Source of the DNA: Chryseomicrobium palamuruense
Lineage (GTDB): Bacteria > Bacillota > Bacilli > Bacillales_A > Planococcaceae
Direction of reading: 5' to 3'
Length of the DNA stretch: 64,000 nt
NCBI RefSeq assembly: GCF_042649045.1
Contig: NZ_JBHSEF010000016.1
Location: forward strand, 1 to 64,000
Position numbers and translations under genes: made by a program. The notes under the pieces are model-generated. The model was not told where the DNA came from and did not search any database. It worked only from the letters and a program-made list of their open reading frames with translations. This document shows, piece by piece, positions 25,225 through 34,972 of this stretch (within the stretch, counting starts at the first letter, position 1; each line of letters starts with the position of its first letter).

Positions 25225-26162
25225 TGGGTTCATTCATCATGAAAAGAGCGGGCCATGGAATTGTTGTACTATTCGGAATATCGGTATTTTCATTCCTATT
25301 GATTCATTTAATACCGGGTGATCCTGCTCGGATGATGTTGGGTGACAGTGCTTCAGCCGAACAAATAGCACAGCTGAGGGAACAACTTGGGCTTAACCAG
25401 CCCTTGGTTGTTCAATATATGAATTATTTATCTGATGTCATTAGAGGGGATTTCGGTACATCATTCAGAACTGGGAGACCGGTACTTGAAGAAATCTTGA
25501 TTCGTTTCCCTGAAACGGCGAAGCTTGCATTGGCCGGAATGACAATCGCAATCTTAGTTGGAGTAACTTTAGGTATTCTTGCTGCACACTTCAAAGATTC
25601 CTACATTGATCAGGCTATAACCGGATTTGCATCATTAGGGTTGGCCATTCCGAGCTTTTGGCTTGGATTGATGCTGATCATGATTTTCAGCGTAACGTTA
25701 GGATGGCTTCCTGTGGCAGGCGGCACCGGATTTGCCGACCTCATTTTGCCTTCGGTTACCTTGGGAGTATTGGCTTCAACTGTTATCGTCAGATTGACCC
25801 GTTCTGGAATGATCGACGTCCTTTCTCTGGACTTCATTAGAACAGCGAAAGCGAAAGGATTGGGGGAAAGTGCTGTACTATTCGGACATGCTTTCCGAAA
25901 TGCGATGATTCCTGTAGTCACGGTTGTGGGTCTGCAGATTGCCTCCTTGCTTGGGGGGACGGTAATTATCGAGCAACTGTTCAACTGGCCAGGACTCGGC
26001 ACGTTATCGATCGGCGCCATCACTACACGGGATTTTCCATTGCTTCAAGGAACGATTCTGTTCATCGGGATCGTATTTGTGACTGTCAATATTATGGTGG
26101 ATCTCCTTTACGGCTTCATAGACCCGCGCATCAAAATGGGCAACGCACAGGAGGGGAACTGA
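25224..26162 (+). CDS. Peptide ABC transporter permease DppB-type (system 1)
   Basis: A 312-residue permease of the DppB/OppB class: HLIPGDPARMMLGDSAS signature, six membrane helices and the EAA-type loop DFIRTAKAKGLGESAVLFGHAFRN. It ends with the family's YGFIDPRIK motif. Its ATG overlaps the binding-protein stop (TAATG). It pairs with the next permease. Confidence 0.92.
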   Translation: MGSFIMKRAGHGIVVLFGISVFSFLLIHLIPGDPARMMLGDSASAEQIAQLREQLGLNQPLVVQYMNYLSDVIRGDFGTSFRTGRPVLEEILIRFPETAKLALAGMTIAILVGVTLGILAAHFKDSYIDQAITGFASLGLAIPSFWLGLMLIMIFSVTLGWLPVAGGTGFADLILPSVTLGVLASTVIVRLTRSGMIDVLSLDFIRTAKAKGLGESAVLFGHAFRNAMIPVVTVVGLQIASLLGGTVIIEQLFNWPGLGTLSIGAITTRDFPLLQGTILFIGIVFVTVNIMVDLLYGFIDPRIKMGNAQEGN

Positions 26163-26164
26163 TT

Positions 26165-27073
26165 ATGACCAAAGTTGATGCTTCAATCTATACGATACCA
26201 ACTAATTCAGCAGTTGGAGAAGTGGCAGTTAATGCCAATAAGCGCAGCCATATTTTTCAGAAACTAATGCAAAATAAAACAGCAAGAAATTCTCTGTTTT
26301 TTTTATCGTTAGTCATTTTAGTCGGCGTATTAGGACCGCTATTTGCTCCCTACAATCCGACTGAACCAAAGTACGATGCACTACTCCAAGGGCCTTCCGC
26401 TGCGCATTGGCTCGGAACAGATAGTCTTGGGCGGGATTTACTGTCTCGTTTGATCTATGGCTCAAGAGTGACTTTAATCGTTGGCTTAGTTTCTGTATTA
26501 ATCACTACTGTTATCGGTACGTTCATTGGATTGGTAAGTGCTTATTTCGGAGGATTGGTTGATGCCATATTAATGCGGATTATGGACGTTTTACTAGCCC
26601 TGCCAAGTATCATCATGGCTTTGGCCATCGTTGCGATACTCGGACCAAGTTTGACAAATGCGATTATTGCCATTGGTATCTCCTCCATCCCGAGTTTTTC
26701 AAGAATTGTAAGGGGTGCTGCGCTTTCGGTGAAATCTTCAGGCTATGTCGAAGCAAGCCGTGCATTGGGAAGTTCAAATGGTTGGATCTTGCGCAATCAA
26801 ATTCTACCCAACATTATGAGTACTCTTGTCGTATTCACTACATTGTTGGCGGGGATTGCCATTCTTGAGATGGCGGCCCTCGGTTTTGTGGGATTGGGAG
26901 CCCAGCCGCCTACTCCTGAGTGGGGCACGATGCTGAATGAAGGTAAACAATACATTTACAATGCATGGTGGCTGATAACATTTCCGGGAATAGCAATCAT
27001 CATGGTTGTTTATGCATTGAATAAATTAGGGGATGCTCTGCGTGATATATTTGATCCGAAGTCTTCAAATTAA
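26165..27073 (+). CDS. Peptide ABC transporter permease DppC-type (system 1)
   Basis: A 302-residue permease of the DppC/OppC class: cytoplasmic N-terminus, GTDSLGRDLLSRLIYGSRVTL, loop SGYVEASRALGSSNGWILRN and C-terminal GDALRDIFDPK. AGGAGGGG lies ahead of the start. It is two bases beyond the previous stop. Confidence 0.92.
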   Translation: MTKVDASIYTIPTNSAVGEVAVNANKRSHIFQKLMQNKTARNSLFFLSLVILVGVLGPLFAPYNPTEPKYDALLQGPSAAHWLGTDSLGRDLLSRLIYGSRVTLIVGLVSVLITTVIGTFIGLVSAYFGGLVDAILMRIMDVLLALPSIIMALAIVAILGPSLTNAIIAIGISSIPSFSRIVRGAALSVKSSGYVEASRALGSSNGWILRNQILPNIMSTLVVFTTLLAGIAILEMAALGFVGLGAQPPTPEWGTMLNEGKQYIYNAWWLITFPGIAIIMVVYALNKLGDALRDIFDPKSSN

Positions 27074-27101
27074 CTGATAAGGTGAGAGGAGGGTGATAAA
27101 C

Positions 27102-28109
27102 ATGGACAATATACTTAAAGTAGAAGATTTAAAGGTTACATTTAGCAACACGAAAAACCAGGTGACTGTAGTGGACAATATTAACTTTCATATCGAGAAA
27201 GGTGAAGCTCTTGGTATTGTTGGAGAATCGGGCTGCGGTAAAAGCGTCACATCTCTCGCGATTATGAGGCTTTTGAATAAAAATGGGCTGGCCGAAGGAA
27301 AAATTGTGTTGAACGGGCAGGACCTGCTGCAGATCGATGAGAAAAATATGAGAAAAATTCGTGGAAATCAGGTGGCAATGATTTTCCAGGAGCCGATGAC
27401 ATCCTTGAATCCAGTTCTTACCATTGGGAAGCAAATATCAGAAGTTCTTGTGCTACATGGCGGCGTAAACAAAAGAGAAGCCAAAGCCAAAGTGCTTGAT
27501 TTGCTAAAACAAGTTGGAATTCCTCGTGGTGAAGAGATATTTTACGAATATCCTCATCAGTTATCGGGTGGGATGAGACAACGTATTATGATTTCCATGG
27601 CTATTGCCTGCAATCCCGAACTTCTAATAGCAGATGAACCGACTACAGCACTTGATGTGACGATTCAAGCTCAGATTTTAAAGCTTTTAAAAAAATTGCA
27701 ATCGGATCTGGGCATGTCCCTTGTATTGATTACCCATGATTTAGGTGTCATTGCAGAAGTGTGTGACAGAGTATTGGTCATGTATGCAGGTGAAGTAATA
27801 GAAACTGCAGATGTACGCACTTTACTTCGCAATCCGAAACATCCTTACACGACCGGATTGATTAAATCCAATCCGCATAAGTCGAAAGGAATTGATCGGC
27901 TGTATGCGATACCGGGGAATGTTCCTGCACCAGGAGAACACCCTGTGGGCTGCCGTTTTGCGCCACGCTGTGAGCATGCAATGGCCATTTGTTCTGAGAA
28001 TAGTCCCGAGTTCGTTCATATAGCTGATAATCATTACAGCAAATGCTGGTTATACAGCGACGAACATAGCAAGGAGGTAAGCCATGACTACGCCCCTATT
28101 GGAAATTAA
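27102..28109 (+). CDS. Peptide ABC transporter ATPase DppD-type (system 1)
   Basis: A 335-residue ATPase: Walker A GESGCGKSVT, Q-loop MIFQEPMTSLNPV, signature LSGGMRQR, Walker B LLIADEPTTALD, H-loop THD. The C-terminal oligopeptide-transporter domain contains GCRFAPRC and a further Cys pair that in Dpp ATPases binds an iron-sulfur cluster. The start is the ATG nine bases after AGGAGG; an upstream GTG is part of that site. It overlaps the next ATPase gene by 26 bp. Confidence 0.92.
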   Translation: MDNILKVEDLKVTFSNTKNQVTVVDNINFHIEKGEALGIVGESGCGKSVTSLAIMRLLNKNGLAEGKIVLNGQDLLQIDEKNMRKIRGNQVAMIFQEPMTSLNPVLTIGKQISEVLVLHGGVNKREAKAKVLDLLKQVGIPRGEEIFYEYPHQLSGGMRQRIMISMAIACNPELLIADEPTTALDVTIQAQILKLLKKLQSDLGMSLVLITHDLGVIAEVCDRVLVMYAGEVIETADVRTLLRNPKHPYTTGLIKSNPHKSKGIDRLYAIPGNVPAPGEHPVGCRFAPRCEHAMAICSENSPEFVHIADNHYSKCWLYSDEHSKEVSHDYAPIGN

Positions 28110-29040
28110 AGGATTGAAGAAACATTTCGTCAAAAAAAAGAGTATATTAAAACCCTCTATTTATATAAAAGCAGTTGATGGTATTAATTTGACAGTTGCC
28201 GAAGGTGAGACATTAGGAATTGTCGGTGAGTCCGGCTGCGGCAAATCAACTGTCGGTAGAACCATCCTTAGGCTACTTGAACCTACGGAAGGAAAAATCA
28301 TTTTCCAAGGAAAGAATATTTCCGAACTCAACAAAAAAGAAATGCGGGACATGAGGCGGCATCTGCAAATGGTCTTTCAGGATCCGACTGCAACGTTGAA
28401 TCCGAAAAGTACAATCCGTGAAATATTGACTGAACCGTTGATTGCTCATCGTATAAATCCAAAAGAGAGAAAGGCATTAATCGAAGAAATGATCCAAATT
28501 GTCGGACTTACTGTCGGGCATTTGAATCGATACCCTCATGAATTTTCGGGAGGACAGCGTCAGCGTATAGGGATTGCCCGGGCTTTAATGTTAAAGCCAC
28601 AGTTGATCATTGCCGATGAACCAGTTTCAGCACTTGACGTATCCATCCAGTCCCAAATATTAAATCTGCTCTCGGATTTACAAAAACAATTTAAATTGAC
28701 TTATATTTTTATTTCACATGATCTCGGTGTCGTTGAGCATATATCTGATAGAGTTGCAGTCATGTATTTGGGAAGAATAGTAGAACTTAGCGATAAAGAG
28801 CAATTATTTCATAATCCTCTTCATCCCTATACAAAAACCCTATTATCGGCAATACCGAAGCTGGATCCGGACGATGAGAGGGAAACAATCATCTTGACAG
28901 GGGATTTGCCTTCACCCTCAAATCCACCAAGCGGATGTGCTTTCCATACTCGTTGTCCATCCTGCATGGAAGTCTGTAAAACGGTGTCGCCGGAAGAAAA
29001 AATGGTAGAGGGTTCGCTAGTGGCTTGCCATCTATACTAG
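28084..29040 (+). CDS. Peptide ABC transporter ATPase DppF-type (system 1)
   Basis: A 318-residue ATPase with GESGCGKSTVGRTILRL, QMVFQDPTATLNPK, FSGGQRQRIGIARAL and IIADEPVSALDVSIQ, the DppF/OppF pattern. The C-terminal zone contains CAFHTRCPSCMEVCK, again a Cys cluster. AAGGAGG lies inside the end of the preceding gene. It completes importer system 1 and leads into the M20 hydrolase 25 bp on. Confidence 0.92.
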   Translation: MTTPLLEIKGLKKHFVKKKSILKPSIYIKAVDGINLTVAEGETLGIVGESGCGKSTVGRTILRLLEPTEGKIIFQGKNISELNKKEMRDMRRHLQMVFQDPTATLNPKSTIREILTEPLIAHRINPKERKALIEEMIQIVGLTVGHLNRYPHEFSGGQRQRIGIARALMLKPQLIIADEPVSALDVSIQSQILNLLSDLQKQFKLTYIFISHDLGVVEHISDRVAVMYLGRIVELSDKEQLFHNPLHPYTKTLLSAIPKLDPDDERETIILTGDLPSPSNPPSGCAFHTRCPSCMEVCKTVSPEEKMVEGSLVACHLY

Positions 29041-29065
29041 TTTACAAATATAAAGGAGGAATAAC

Positions 29066-30286
29066 GTGAAGCTGGAGAAATTATTTGAAAAACTTGAAGA
29101 GTATTATCCGGTTATGGTCGATTTTAGAAGAGATCTTCACATGTATCCCGAGCTGTCATTCGAAGAGGATGAAACCCCCAAAAAAATAGCGGAGTTTCTT
29201 AGTAAATTGGGTTTGGAAGTGAAAACTGAAGTAGGCGGAAGAGGTGTAGTTGGATACCTTAAGGGGGGCAAGCCCGGCAAAACGGTTGCATTGCGTGCAG
29301 ATTTTGATGCACTACCTATACAAGATGAAAAAGATGTCTCGTATAAATCAAGAATTCCTGGTGTCATGCATGCATGCGGACATGACCTGCATACAGCAGC
29401 GCTATTGGGTGTAGCCAAAGTTTTGAGCGAAGTAAAGGATGAGATTGCCGGCAACATCGTTTTTATCCATCAGTTTGCCGAAGAAAAGCTTCCCGGTGGT
29501 GCTAAGCCCATGATAGAGGATGGCTGTTTGGATGGAGTTGATGTAATATATGGGGCGCATGTTTCCTCAAACGCACCGATAGGCATGATATCTTTAAACG
29601 ATGGCAGTCTATTGGCTGCTGCTGATTCTTTTGAGATTCAAATTCAAGGCAGGGGCGGACACGGTGCATCGCCACATATGACTGTTGATTCAGTAGTTGT
29701 TGGATGCCAGTTGGTCATGAATTTGCAGCAAATCGTCAGCAGAAAGGTTGACCCGCTTTCCCCAGCTGTAGTAACAGTCGGAACGATCAATGCAGGCCAA
29801 AATTTCAATGTGATTTCTGATACAGCTCAGATTACGGGAACTGTCCGTACATTGGATGAAGAAGTTAGAAGCCTGATAGAAAACGAGATTGATAAAATTG
29901 TATCGTCCACGTGTGCAGGTGCAGATGCAACAGCAAAACTAACCTATACGCGAGGGTACCCTGATTTAACGAATGATAAAAAAGAGGCTAACCGGATCAC
30001 AAGCCTTTCTGAAAACATCTTTGGAGAAGATATGGTGTCTCAAGTAAAGCCGATTATGGGCGGGGAAGATTTTGCCTATTACTTGAAAGAAGTACCTGGT
30101 GCTTTCTTTTTCGTTGGTGCAGGAAATGAACAAATCAATGCCACTTATCCCCATCATCATCCGAAATTTGATGCGGACGAACGTTCCATGATTAATACCG
30201 GTAAAGTTTTTATTGCGGCAATCCAAGACTACTTGAATACTGAGTCTGAGGTTAGTGGGCAGGAAAAAGTAGAAATTTTAAGGTAA
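29066..30286 (+). CDS. M20 family amidohydrolase (N-acyl-amino acid or peptide deacylase)
   Basis: A 406-residue M20D-type metallohydrolase, GTG start with AAAGGAGG. Metal-site motifs HACGHDLHTAALLG and EEKLPGGAKPMIEDG, the lid-domain motif GGHGASPH and the late MGGEDFAYYL are intact. The family (hippurate hydrolase, N-acetyl- and N-succinyl-amino acid deacylases) hydrolyses N-acyl groups or dipeptides. With an N-succinylamino-acid racemase-type gene and a GNAT enzyme in the same island, an L-desuccinylase role is attractive but unproven; a dipeptidase role fits the transporter equally well. Confidence 0.85.
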   Translation: MKLEKLFEKLEEYYPVMVDFRRDLHMYPELSFEEDETPKKIAEFLSKLGLEVKTEVGGRGVVGYLKGGKPGKTVALRADFDALPIQDEKDVSYKSRIPGVMHACGHDLHTAALLGVAKVLSEVKDEIAGNIVFIHQFAEEKLPGGAKPMIEDGCLDGVDVIYGAHVSSNAPIGMISLNDGSLLAAADSFEIQIQGRGGHGASPHMTVDSVVVGCQLVMNLQQIVSRKVDPLSPAVVTVGTINAGQNFNVISDTAQITGTVRTLDEEVRSLIENEIDKIVSSTCAGADATAKLTYTRGYPDLTNDKKEANRITSLSENIFGEDMVSQVKPIMGGEDFAYYLKEVPGAFFFVGAGNEQINATYPHHHPKFDADERSMINTGKVFIAAIQDYLNTESEVSGQEKVEILR

Positions 30287-30334
30287 GTGAAATTTATAAT
30301 ATAAGGTTAAAAAACCATAGGTGAAGGAGCTTTT

Positions 30335-32425
30335 ATGATGAGTACATTGACGTCTACATTAAGAACGGTAACATCTGAAGATCTTTATAAATTTCAATGG
30401 CCAAGCACTCCGGTCATTTCGCCGGATGGCAAGCAAGTAGTATATGAAAAAACAATCGCGAAAAAATCCACAAACGGCTATGAAACACATCTTTGGCTTT
30501 CGGACATAAGTGGACAGTCTCGCAAGGTTTTGACTTCAGAAGGAAACCTAAACACTTCTGTTATCTGGTCGCCTGACGGGAAAAAGATAGCCTATCTTTC
30601 TAATGAAGAATTTGGGACACAGGTTTGGGTACTATCTTTGGAATCCGGTGAGAAAAAACGGATTTCGCAGTTTAAACGGGGTATCAGTTCCATCCTATAT
30701 TCTCCAGATGGGGAAACCATTTATGGGTTGGTTCCGGTTAAGCTGAACGAAGAAATAGAAGTGTTTCAAGAACGAGATTCCGATGACGAAGCAAAACAAT
30801 GGGGTCCAAATGACCATATCGCTTGGAAAAACGCTCCTAAACGTTACAGTGGATTGTACTACAAACTGGATGGTGCCGGTCTGAAAAAAAACTTAAAGCT
30901 ACAACTGGTCTCCATTGATGTGCATTCTGGAACATTCAGCCAAGTGACAAATTCAGCTTACGATGTTACAGAACCTGCCATTTCTCCTGATGGTAAATAT
31001 TTACTTTTTTCATCTATCAGCAGCGACAACGACAATATATTGTATAAAGGCGAACTAAATAGGATTTCTGTACAGGGAGGAGAAGCAGAAAAACTGTATG
31101 ATGCATCAAAAGTTGCCAGTCCTTCGTATTCACCGGATGGAAAGTGGATCAGTTTCATAGGTGGAGATATGGTACATCAACAATTGCTCATCATTCCTGC
31201 CGATGGTGGAGAATCGATAAGTTTGAGTGATGATTATCCGGATACTTTAGCTGACTTGAACTATACCGACATGCGATATATCAAATCTTACGTAAAACCG
31301 CAATGGTCGAAAGATAACCGTTTTATATATGCTCTTACTACACACCAGGGAACAAATGAAGTTGTGCGTTTTTCAGTTTCAGAAAATGGTAGTCAAACAA
31401 CAGTTGTAGGTGGACAACGTGCGATATTCCACTTTGCCTATGATGGTGATGAGACGGTTGTTGCCGCATATTCTTCCCCTTCGCATCCTGGAAAAATAAC
31501 TGCTAATCGAATATCGGAAGAAGAATCTATTGTTCGCACCATTCGTAATGTAACGGATATCATTGAAGTGTATAATCCAATATTTCCTAAAAATGAAGTA
31601 CGCATAGACGATTGTAACGATGAACTTTTGTCAGAGCTGAATGTGGTTGAACCGGAAACATTTTCATATGAATCGGTAGATGGCTGGCAAATTCAAGGAT
31701 TTATGTTGAAGCCAGCTAATGTGGAAACAGGTAAGAAATATCCTGTCCTCCTCGAGATTCACGGCGGCCCACATTCCATGTATGGCTATACTTATTTCCA
31801 CCAAATGCAGTTAATCAGTGCCCAAGGCTACGGTGTTGTATTTACAAATCCTCGGGGCAGTTCCGGATTTGGAAGAGAATTTACGGAGGCGGTACAAGGC
31901 GATTACGGTGGTAAGGATATGCAGGATATTCTCAATGGTGTGAAAGAAGCCGTTACAAGATATGATTTTCTAGACGGTGAACGAGTCGCGGTCAATGGAC
32001 TTAGCTATGGCGGTTTCATGACAAATTGGCTGGTAACTCATACAGACCGTTTTTTTGCTGCTATTACGGAAGGCTGCATTTCGAATTGGGTATCATTTTT
32101 CGGAACAAGCGACATTGCCCCTGGTTTTATATCCCAGGAGTTTCTTGGAAAAACAGATCCGGAATCACTTTGGAAATTTTCACCGCTTGCCTACGTTGAA
32201 AATGTTCAAACCCCACTTCTCATTGTCCATGCAGAAGATGATCTGCGTTGTCCGATTGAACAAGCGGAACAATTTTACTCTTATATAAAGCGGCAAGGAA
32301 AAGAAGTGGAGTTTTTGCGTATCCCGAACGCCAGTCATGTCATGCTTCAAAATGCAGAACCGGAAAATCGGATAGCAAGGGTCGAAGCGATGGTCGATTG
32401 GATCAATACCCATCTGCCGGAGTAA
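30335..32425 (+). CDS. S9 family (prolyl oligopeptidase / acylaminoacyl) peptidase
   Basis: A 696-residue peptidase: N-terminal beta-propeller with repeated SPDGKxIxY-type blades, C-terminal alpha/beta hydrolase with GLSYGGFMTNW (nucleophile Ser), AEDDLRCP (Asp) and NASHVM (His). There is no signal peptide, so it acts on imported oligopeptides in the cytoplasm. AAGGAGC precedes two adjacent ATGs. It resembles the acylaminoacyl-peptidase branch, which can release N-acylated residues. It sits between the M20 hydrolase and a beta-lactamase-fold gene. Confidence 0.9.
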   Translation: MMSTLTSTLRTVTSEDLYKFQWPSTPVISPDGKQVVYEKTIAKKSTNGYETHLWLSDISGQSRKVLTSEGNLNTSVIWSPDGKKIAYLSNEEFGTQVWVLSLESGEKKRISQFKRGISSILYSPDGETIYGLVPVKLNEEIEVFQERDSDDEAKQWGPNDHIAWKNAPKRYSGLYYKLDGAGLKKNLKLQLVSIDVHSGTFSQVTNSAYDVTEPAISPDGKYLLFSSISSDNDNILYKGELNRISVQGGEAEKLYDASKVASPSYSPDGKWISFIGGDMVHQQLLIIPADGGESISLSDDYPDTLADLNYTDMRYIKSYVKPQWSKDNRFIYALTTHQGTNEVVRFSVSENGSQTTVVGGQRAIFHFAYDGDETVVAAYSSPSHPGKITANRISEEESIVRTIRNVTDIIEVYNPIFPKNEVRIDDCNDELLSELNVVEPETFSYESVDGWQIQGFMLKPANVETGKKYPVLLEIHGGPHSMYGYTYFHQMQLISAQGYGVVFTNPRGSSGFGREFTEAVQGDYGGKDMQDILNGVKEAVTRYDFLDGERVAVNGLSYGGFMTNWLVTHTDRFFAAITEGCISNWVSFFGTSDIAPGFISQEFLGKTDPESLWKFSPLAYVENVQTPLLIVHAEDDLRCPIEQAEQFYSYIKRQGKEVEFLRIPNASHVMLQNAEPENRIARVEAMVDWINTHLPE

Positions 32426-32440
32426 AAAGGGGGAAATGAC

Positions 32441-33334
32441 GTGTTGAATCTACAGCGAAAATTGGAAGCTACTTTAGAAAATATTCCAGGAACATTCGGT
32501 GTTGCCATAAAGAATCTGGAAACTGGTGAAAGTGCCTTTATTAACGGGGATAGTCAATTTCAATTGGCCAGTACATTTAAAATCCCGATATTAGTGACAC
32601 TGTTCCGAGATGTGGAAGAAGGTAAGCTTTCACTTAGTGACAGGATTGAAATTTGCGAAGAAAGCTATGTGCCGGGATCTGGAATTCTCCAAGAGATTGA
32701 TCACGGACTGAAGGTGACAATCAAAGATTTGGCAACGCTGATGATTATTCTGAGTGATAATGTTGCTACTGATGCCATCCTAAAGCTTGTCAGTATTGAA
32801 AGGGTTTCTACCTATATGAAAGAACTCGGGCTAAATGAACTTTATATCAATCAAAGCTGTTGGGATCTAATTACAACGAGCTTAGGCATGGATGCAAAAA
32901 CATATTCAGCCGAAGCAGCACACACACTTCGGACAACTGACTTCACACCAGAATCGTTTGATACGGACAGTTTTGTCTTTCATCCAAACAAAAGAAGTAA
33001 TGAATCAAGTCCAGTTGAAATGAACCGGCTGTTAGAGATGATTGCAAAGAAAGAATTACTATCAGAAGCATCCAGTAATGGAATATTAGAAATTCTATTC
33101 AAGCAGCAGCATAGAAATAGAATTCCACATCATTTGCCTTACGGGACTAAAGTTGCAAGCAAAACGGGAACTATTCGTGATGTAGTTAATGATGTCGGTA
33201 TTGTTTATCTGCCGGACGGTAAAGGTGCTTACACTATCTCTGTTTTTTCCAAGAATAACGTGACCATGGAAGAAGGAGAAAAAACCATCGCTCAAATAGC
33301 TAAAATTGCTTATGATCACTTTACAGCAGTGTAA
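32441..33334 (+). CDS. Class A beta-lactamase-fold serine hydrolase, no signal peptide
   Basis: A 297-residue protein with the class A active-site order: STFK (Ser44, Lys47), SDN (105-107) and KTG (241-243). The usual omega-loop Glu motif is not evident. GTG start after AAAAAGGGGG. No signal peptide or lipobox is present, unlike secreted resistance beta-lactamases, so it probably works inside the cell on an imported compound. It could be a beta-lactam-ring or D-amino-amide hydrolase. It lies 15 bp after the S9 gene and is last in the first operon. Confidence 0.8.
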   Translation: MLNLQRKLEATLENIPGTFGVAIKNLETGESAFINGDSQFQLASTFKIPILVTLFRDVEEGKLSLSDRIEICEESYVPGSGILQEIDHGLKVTIKDLATLMIILSDNVATDAILKLVSIERVSTYMKELGLNELYINQSCWDLITTSLGMDAKTYSAEAAHTLRTTDFTPESFDTDSFVFHPNKRSNESSPVEMNRLLEMIAKKELLSEASSNGILEILFKQQHRNRIPHHLPYGTKVASKTGTIRDVVNDVGIVYLPDGKGAYTISVFSKNNVTMEEGEKTIAQIAKIAYDHFTAV

Positions 33335-33352
33335 ATCCATTTAATTTAACAA

Positions 33353-33386
33353 TCGTTCATCATAGTATGTGGTGAACGGTTTTTTC
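33353..33386 (+). terminator. Terminator of the first peptide operon
   Basis: CGTTCATCAT pairs with GTGGTGAACG through two G-U pairs, then a T-run. Confidence 0.75.
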
Positions 33387-33420
33387 TTTTGTTAGGGCCC
33401 ATTACATGGGAGGGGAGATT

Positions 33421-33527
33421 ATGGCTCAATCTGTTGAAAAAATATTGATACTGACAGTCCATACAATACTGACTATGAACGTCCTGCAATGGTGAACAAG
33501 ACTACAAATCAAGTACCATTCTGGTAA
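33421..33527 (+). pseudogene. Truncated, frameshifted gene start, unknown family
   Basis: A strong GGGAGGGGAG site precedes ATG GCT CAA. The frame reads MAQSVEK, then after a shift in an A-rich run continues as DTDSPYNTDYERPAMVNKTT and ends NQVPFW-stop. Both the good ribosome site and the protein-like second half suggest the 5' end of a former gene, cut off and inactivated. I do not recognise the family. It marks the boundary between the two transporter modules. The rest of 33335-33829 holds terminators and the next promoter only. Confidence 0.4.
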
Positions 33528-33592
33528 TAGATCGGATGGTAACGGCTATAACGATTTCAAAAAGAACCCCTTAATAATATTTAAATTTTTTT

Positions 33593-33633
33593 GGCTGTAA
33601 CTCTCTGAACATTTGGAAGTTAACAGCCTTTTT
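33593..33633 (+). terminator. Terminator-like hairpin in the inter-module gap
   Basis: GGCTGT...ACAGCC flanking a 24-base loop, followed by TTTTT. It may be the former terminator of the truncated gene. Confidence 0.6.
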
Positions 33634-33718
33634 CGATTCTGATTATAGAAAAGAAAACGTTCATTCTTTTTATAATTATTTATATTTTAAAATATTCAAA
33701 AAAATATAAAAAATTAAG

Positions 33719-33747
33719 TTGTAATCCAAAGATAATAGGCATATAAT
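33719..33747 (+). promoter_or_regulatory. SigA promoter of the second peptide/racemase operon
   Basis: TTGTAA, 17-bp spacer, TATAAT, about 80 bp upstream of the racemase-type gene. Confidence 0.7.
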
Positions 33748-33829
33748 GGATGAAAGTATAAACTTTATAAACATTTTTATTTGAAGTTTAAGCTTCGTAA
33801 TTGTTTTTATTGTTTGAGGAGGATGAGTT

Positions 33830-34972
33830 TTGAAGATAGAAAGAGTTGAATTACAAGAAATATTAATGCCTTTAAAATCACCATTTGTAACAAGTTTTGG
33901 CCGGCAGGAAAAGAAAGTAATAACGATTGTCCGGCTACATAGTGAAGGGAAGGTTGGCATTGCAGAAAGTGTGGCATTGGCATTTCCATTCTATAACGAA
34001 GAAACGAATGGTACACTTTGGAATATTATGGAAGAGTTTTTGATTCCAATATTATTAGAAAACGAAATTTCACACCCAGATGATGTTTCATCATTATTTT
34101 CACATATACGCAGAAATAATATGGCAAAGGCTGTGCTGGAAAGTGCTGTTTGGGACTTATACAGCAGAATAAACAATCAATCCTTGTCCCGCGCACTCGG
34201 AGGATCTTATAAAGAAATTGATGTCGGCGTCAGCATTGGGATTGAAAGAAGCATCGAACAACTTCTGACAGTTGTAGGTCATTTTATAAATGAAGGCTAT
34301 AAAAAAATCAAAGTCAAAATCAAACCGGGCTGGGATGTAGAGCCGATCAAAGCCATCCGGGAAAAATACGGCTACGATGTCCCCCTTATGGCAGATGCAA
34401 ACTCAGCATATACATTACAGGATATTGATCTACTAAAAGAGTTGGATCAATACAAACTGATTATGATCGAACAGCCGCTAGCTCATGACGATATTATCGA
34501 CCATGCGAAATTACAGGCTCAACTTTCAACCTCTATCTGTTTGGACGAAAGTATCCACTCACTGGAAGATGCCAGAAAAGCCATAGAATTGGGAAGCTGC
34601 AAAATTATTAATATAAAGGTGGGAAGAGTAGGAGGATTAACAGCAGCAAAACAAATTCATGACTACTGTGCATCAAAAAATATTCCCGTGTGGTGTGGAG
34701 GCATGTTAGAAGCAGGAGTAGGAAGAGCACATAATATTGCCATTGCATCCTTGCATAATTTCAGTATTCCGGGTGATACATCGGCCTCAAACCGTTACTG
34801 GAATGAAGATATTGTCGTGCCGGAAGTAACCACGATCAGACCAGGGGTTATTGAAGTCCCTAAGGGCGACGGCATTGGCTTTGAGCTGAATGAACAAGTG
34901 ATCCGAAAGTATTTAACAAGAGAAGTTTCATTCGGGGCAAAATCAAAATTAGGGGAGGAAGAGGCAGTTTGA
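33830..34972 (+). CDS. Enolase-superfamily enzyme, N-succinylamino acid racemase / OSBS type
   Basis: A 380-residue muconate-cycloisomerase-subgroup enzyme. Active-site residues fall at the same numbers as in the studied Amycolatopsis NSAR/OSBS: Lys163 (in KVKIKPGWD) and Lys263 (in NIKVGRVGG) as acid/base pair, metal ligands Asp189 (MADANSAY), Glu214 (IEQPL) and Asp239 (LDESI). The GGMLEAGVGRAHN block is also typical. TTG start with GAGGAGGATG. No menaquinone genes are nearby, and a GNAT enzyme and M20 deacylase are in the island, so N-succinylamino acid racemisation is more likely than o-succinylbenzoate synthesis. It overlaps the next gene by four bases. Confidence 0.85.
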   Translation: MKIERVELQEILMPLKSPFVTSFGRQEKKVITIVRLHSEGKVGIAESVALAFPFYNEETNGTLWNIMEEFLIPILLENEISHPDDVSSLFSHIRRNNMAKAVLESAVWDLYSRINNQSLSRALGGSYKEIDVGVSIGIERSIEQLLTVVGHFINEGYKKIKVKIKPGWDVEPIKAIREKYGYDVPLMADANSAYTLQDIDLLKELDQYKLIMIEQPLAHDDIIDHAKLQAQLSTSICLDESIHSLEDARKAIELGSCKIINIKVGRVGGLTAAKQIHDYCASKNIPVWCGGMLEAGVGRAHNIAIASLHNFSIPGDTSASNRYWNEDIVVPEVTTIRPGVIEVPKGDGIGFELNEQVIRKYLTREVSFGAKSKLGEEEAV

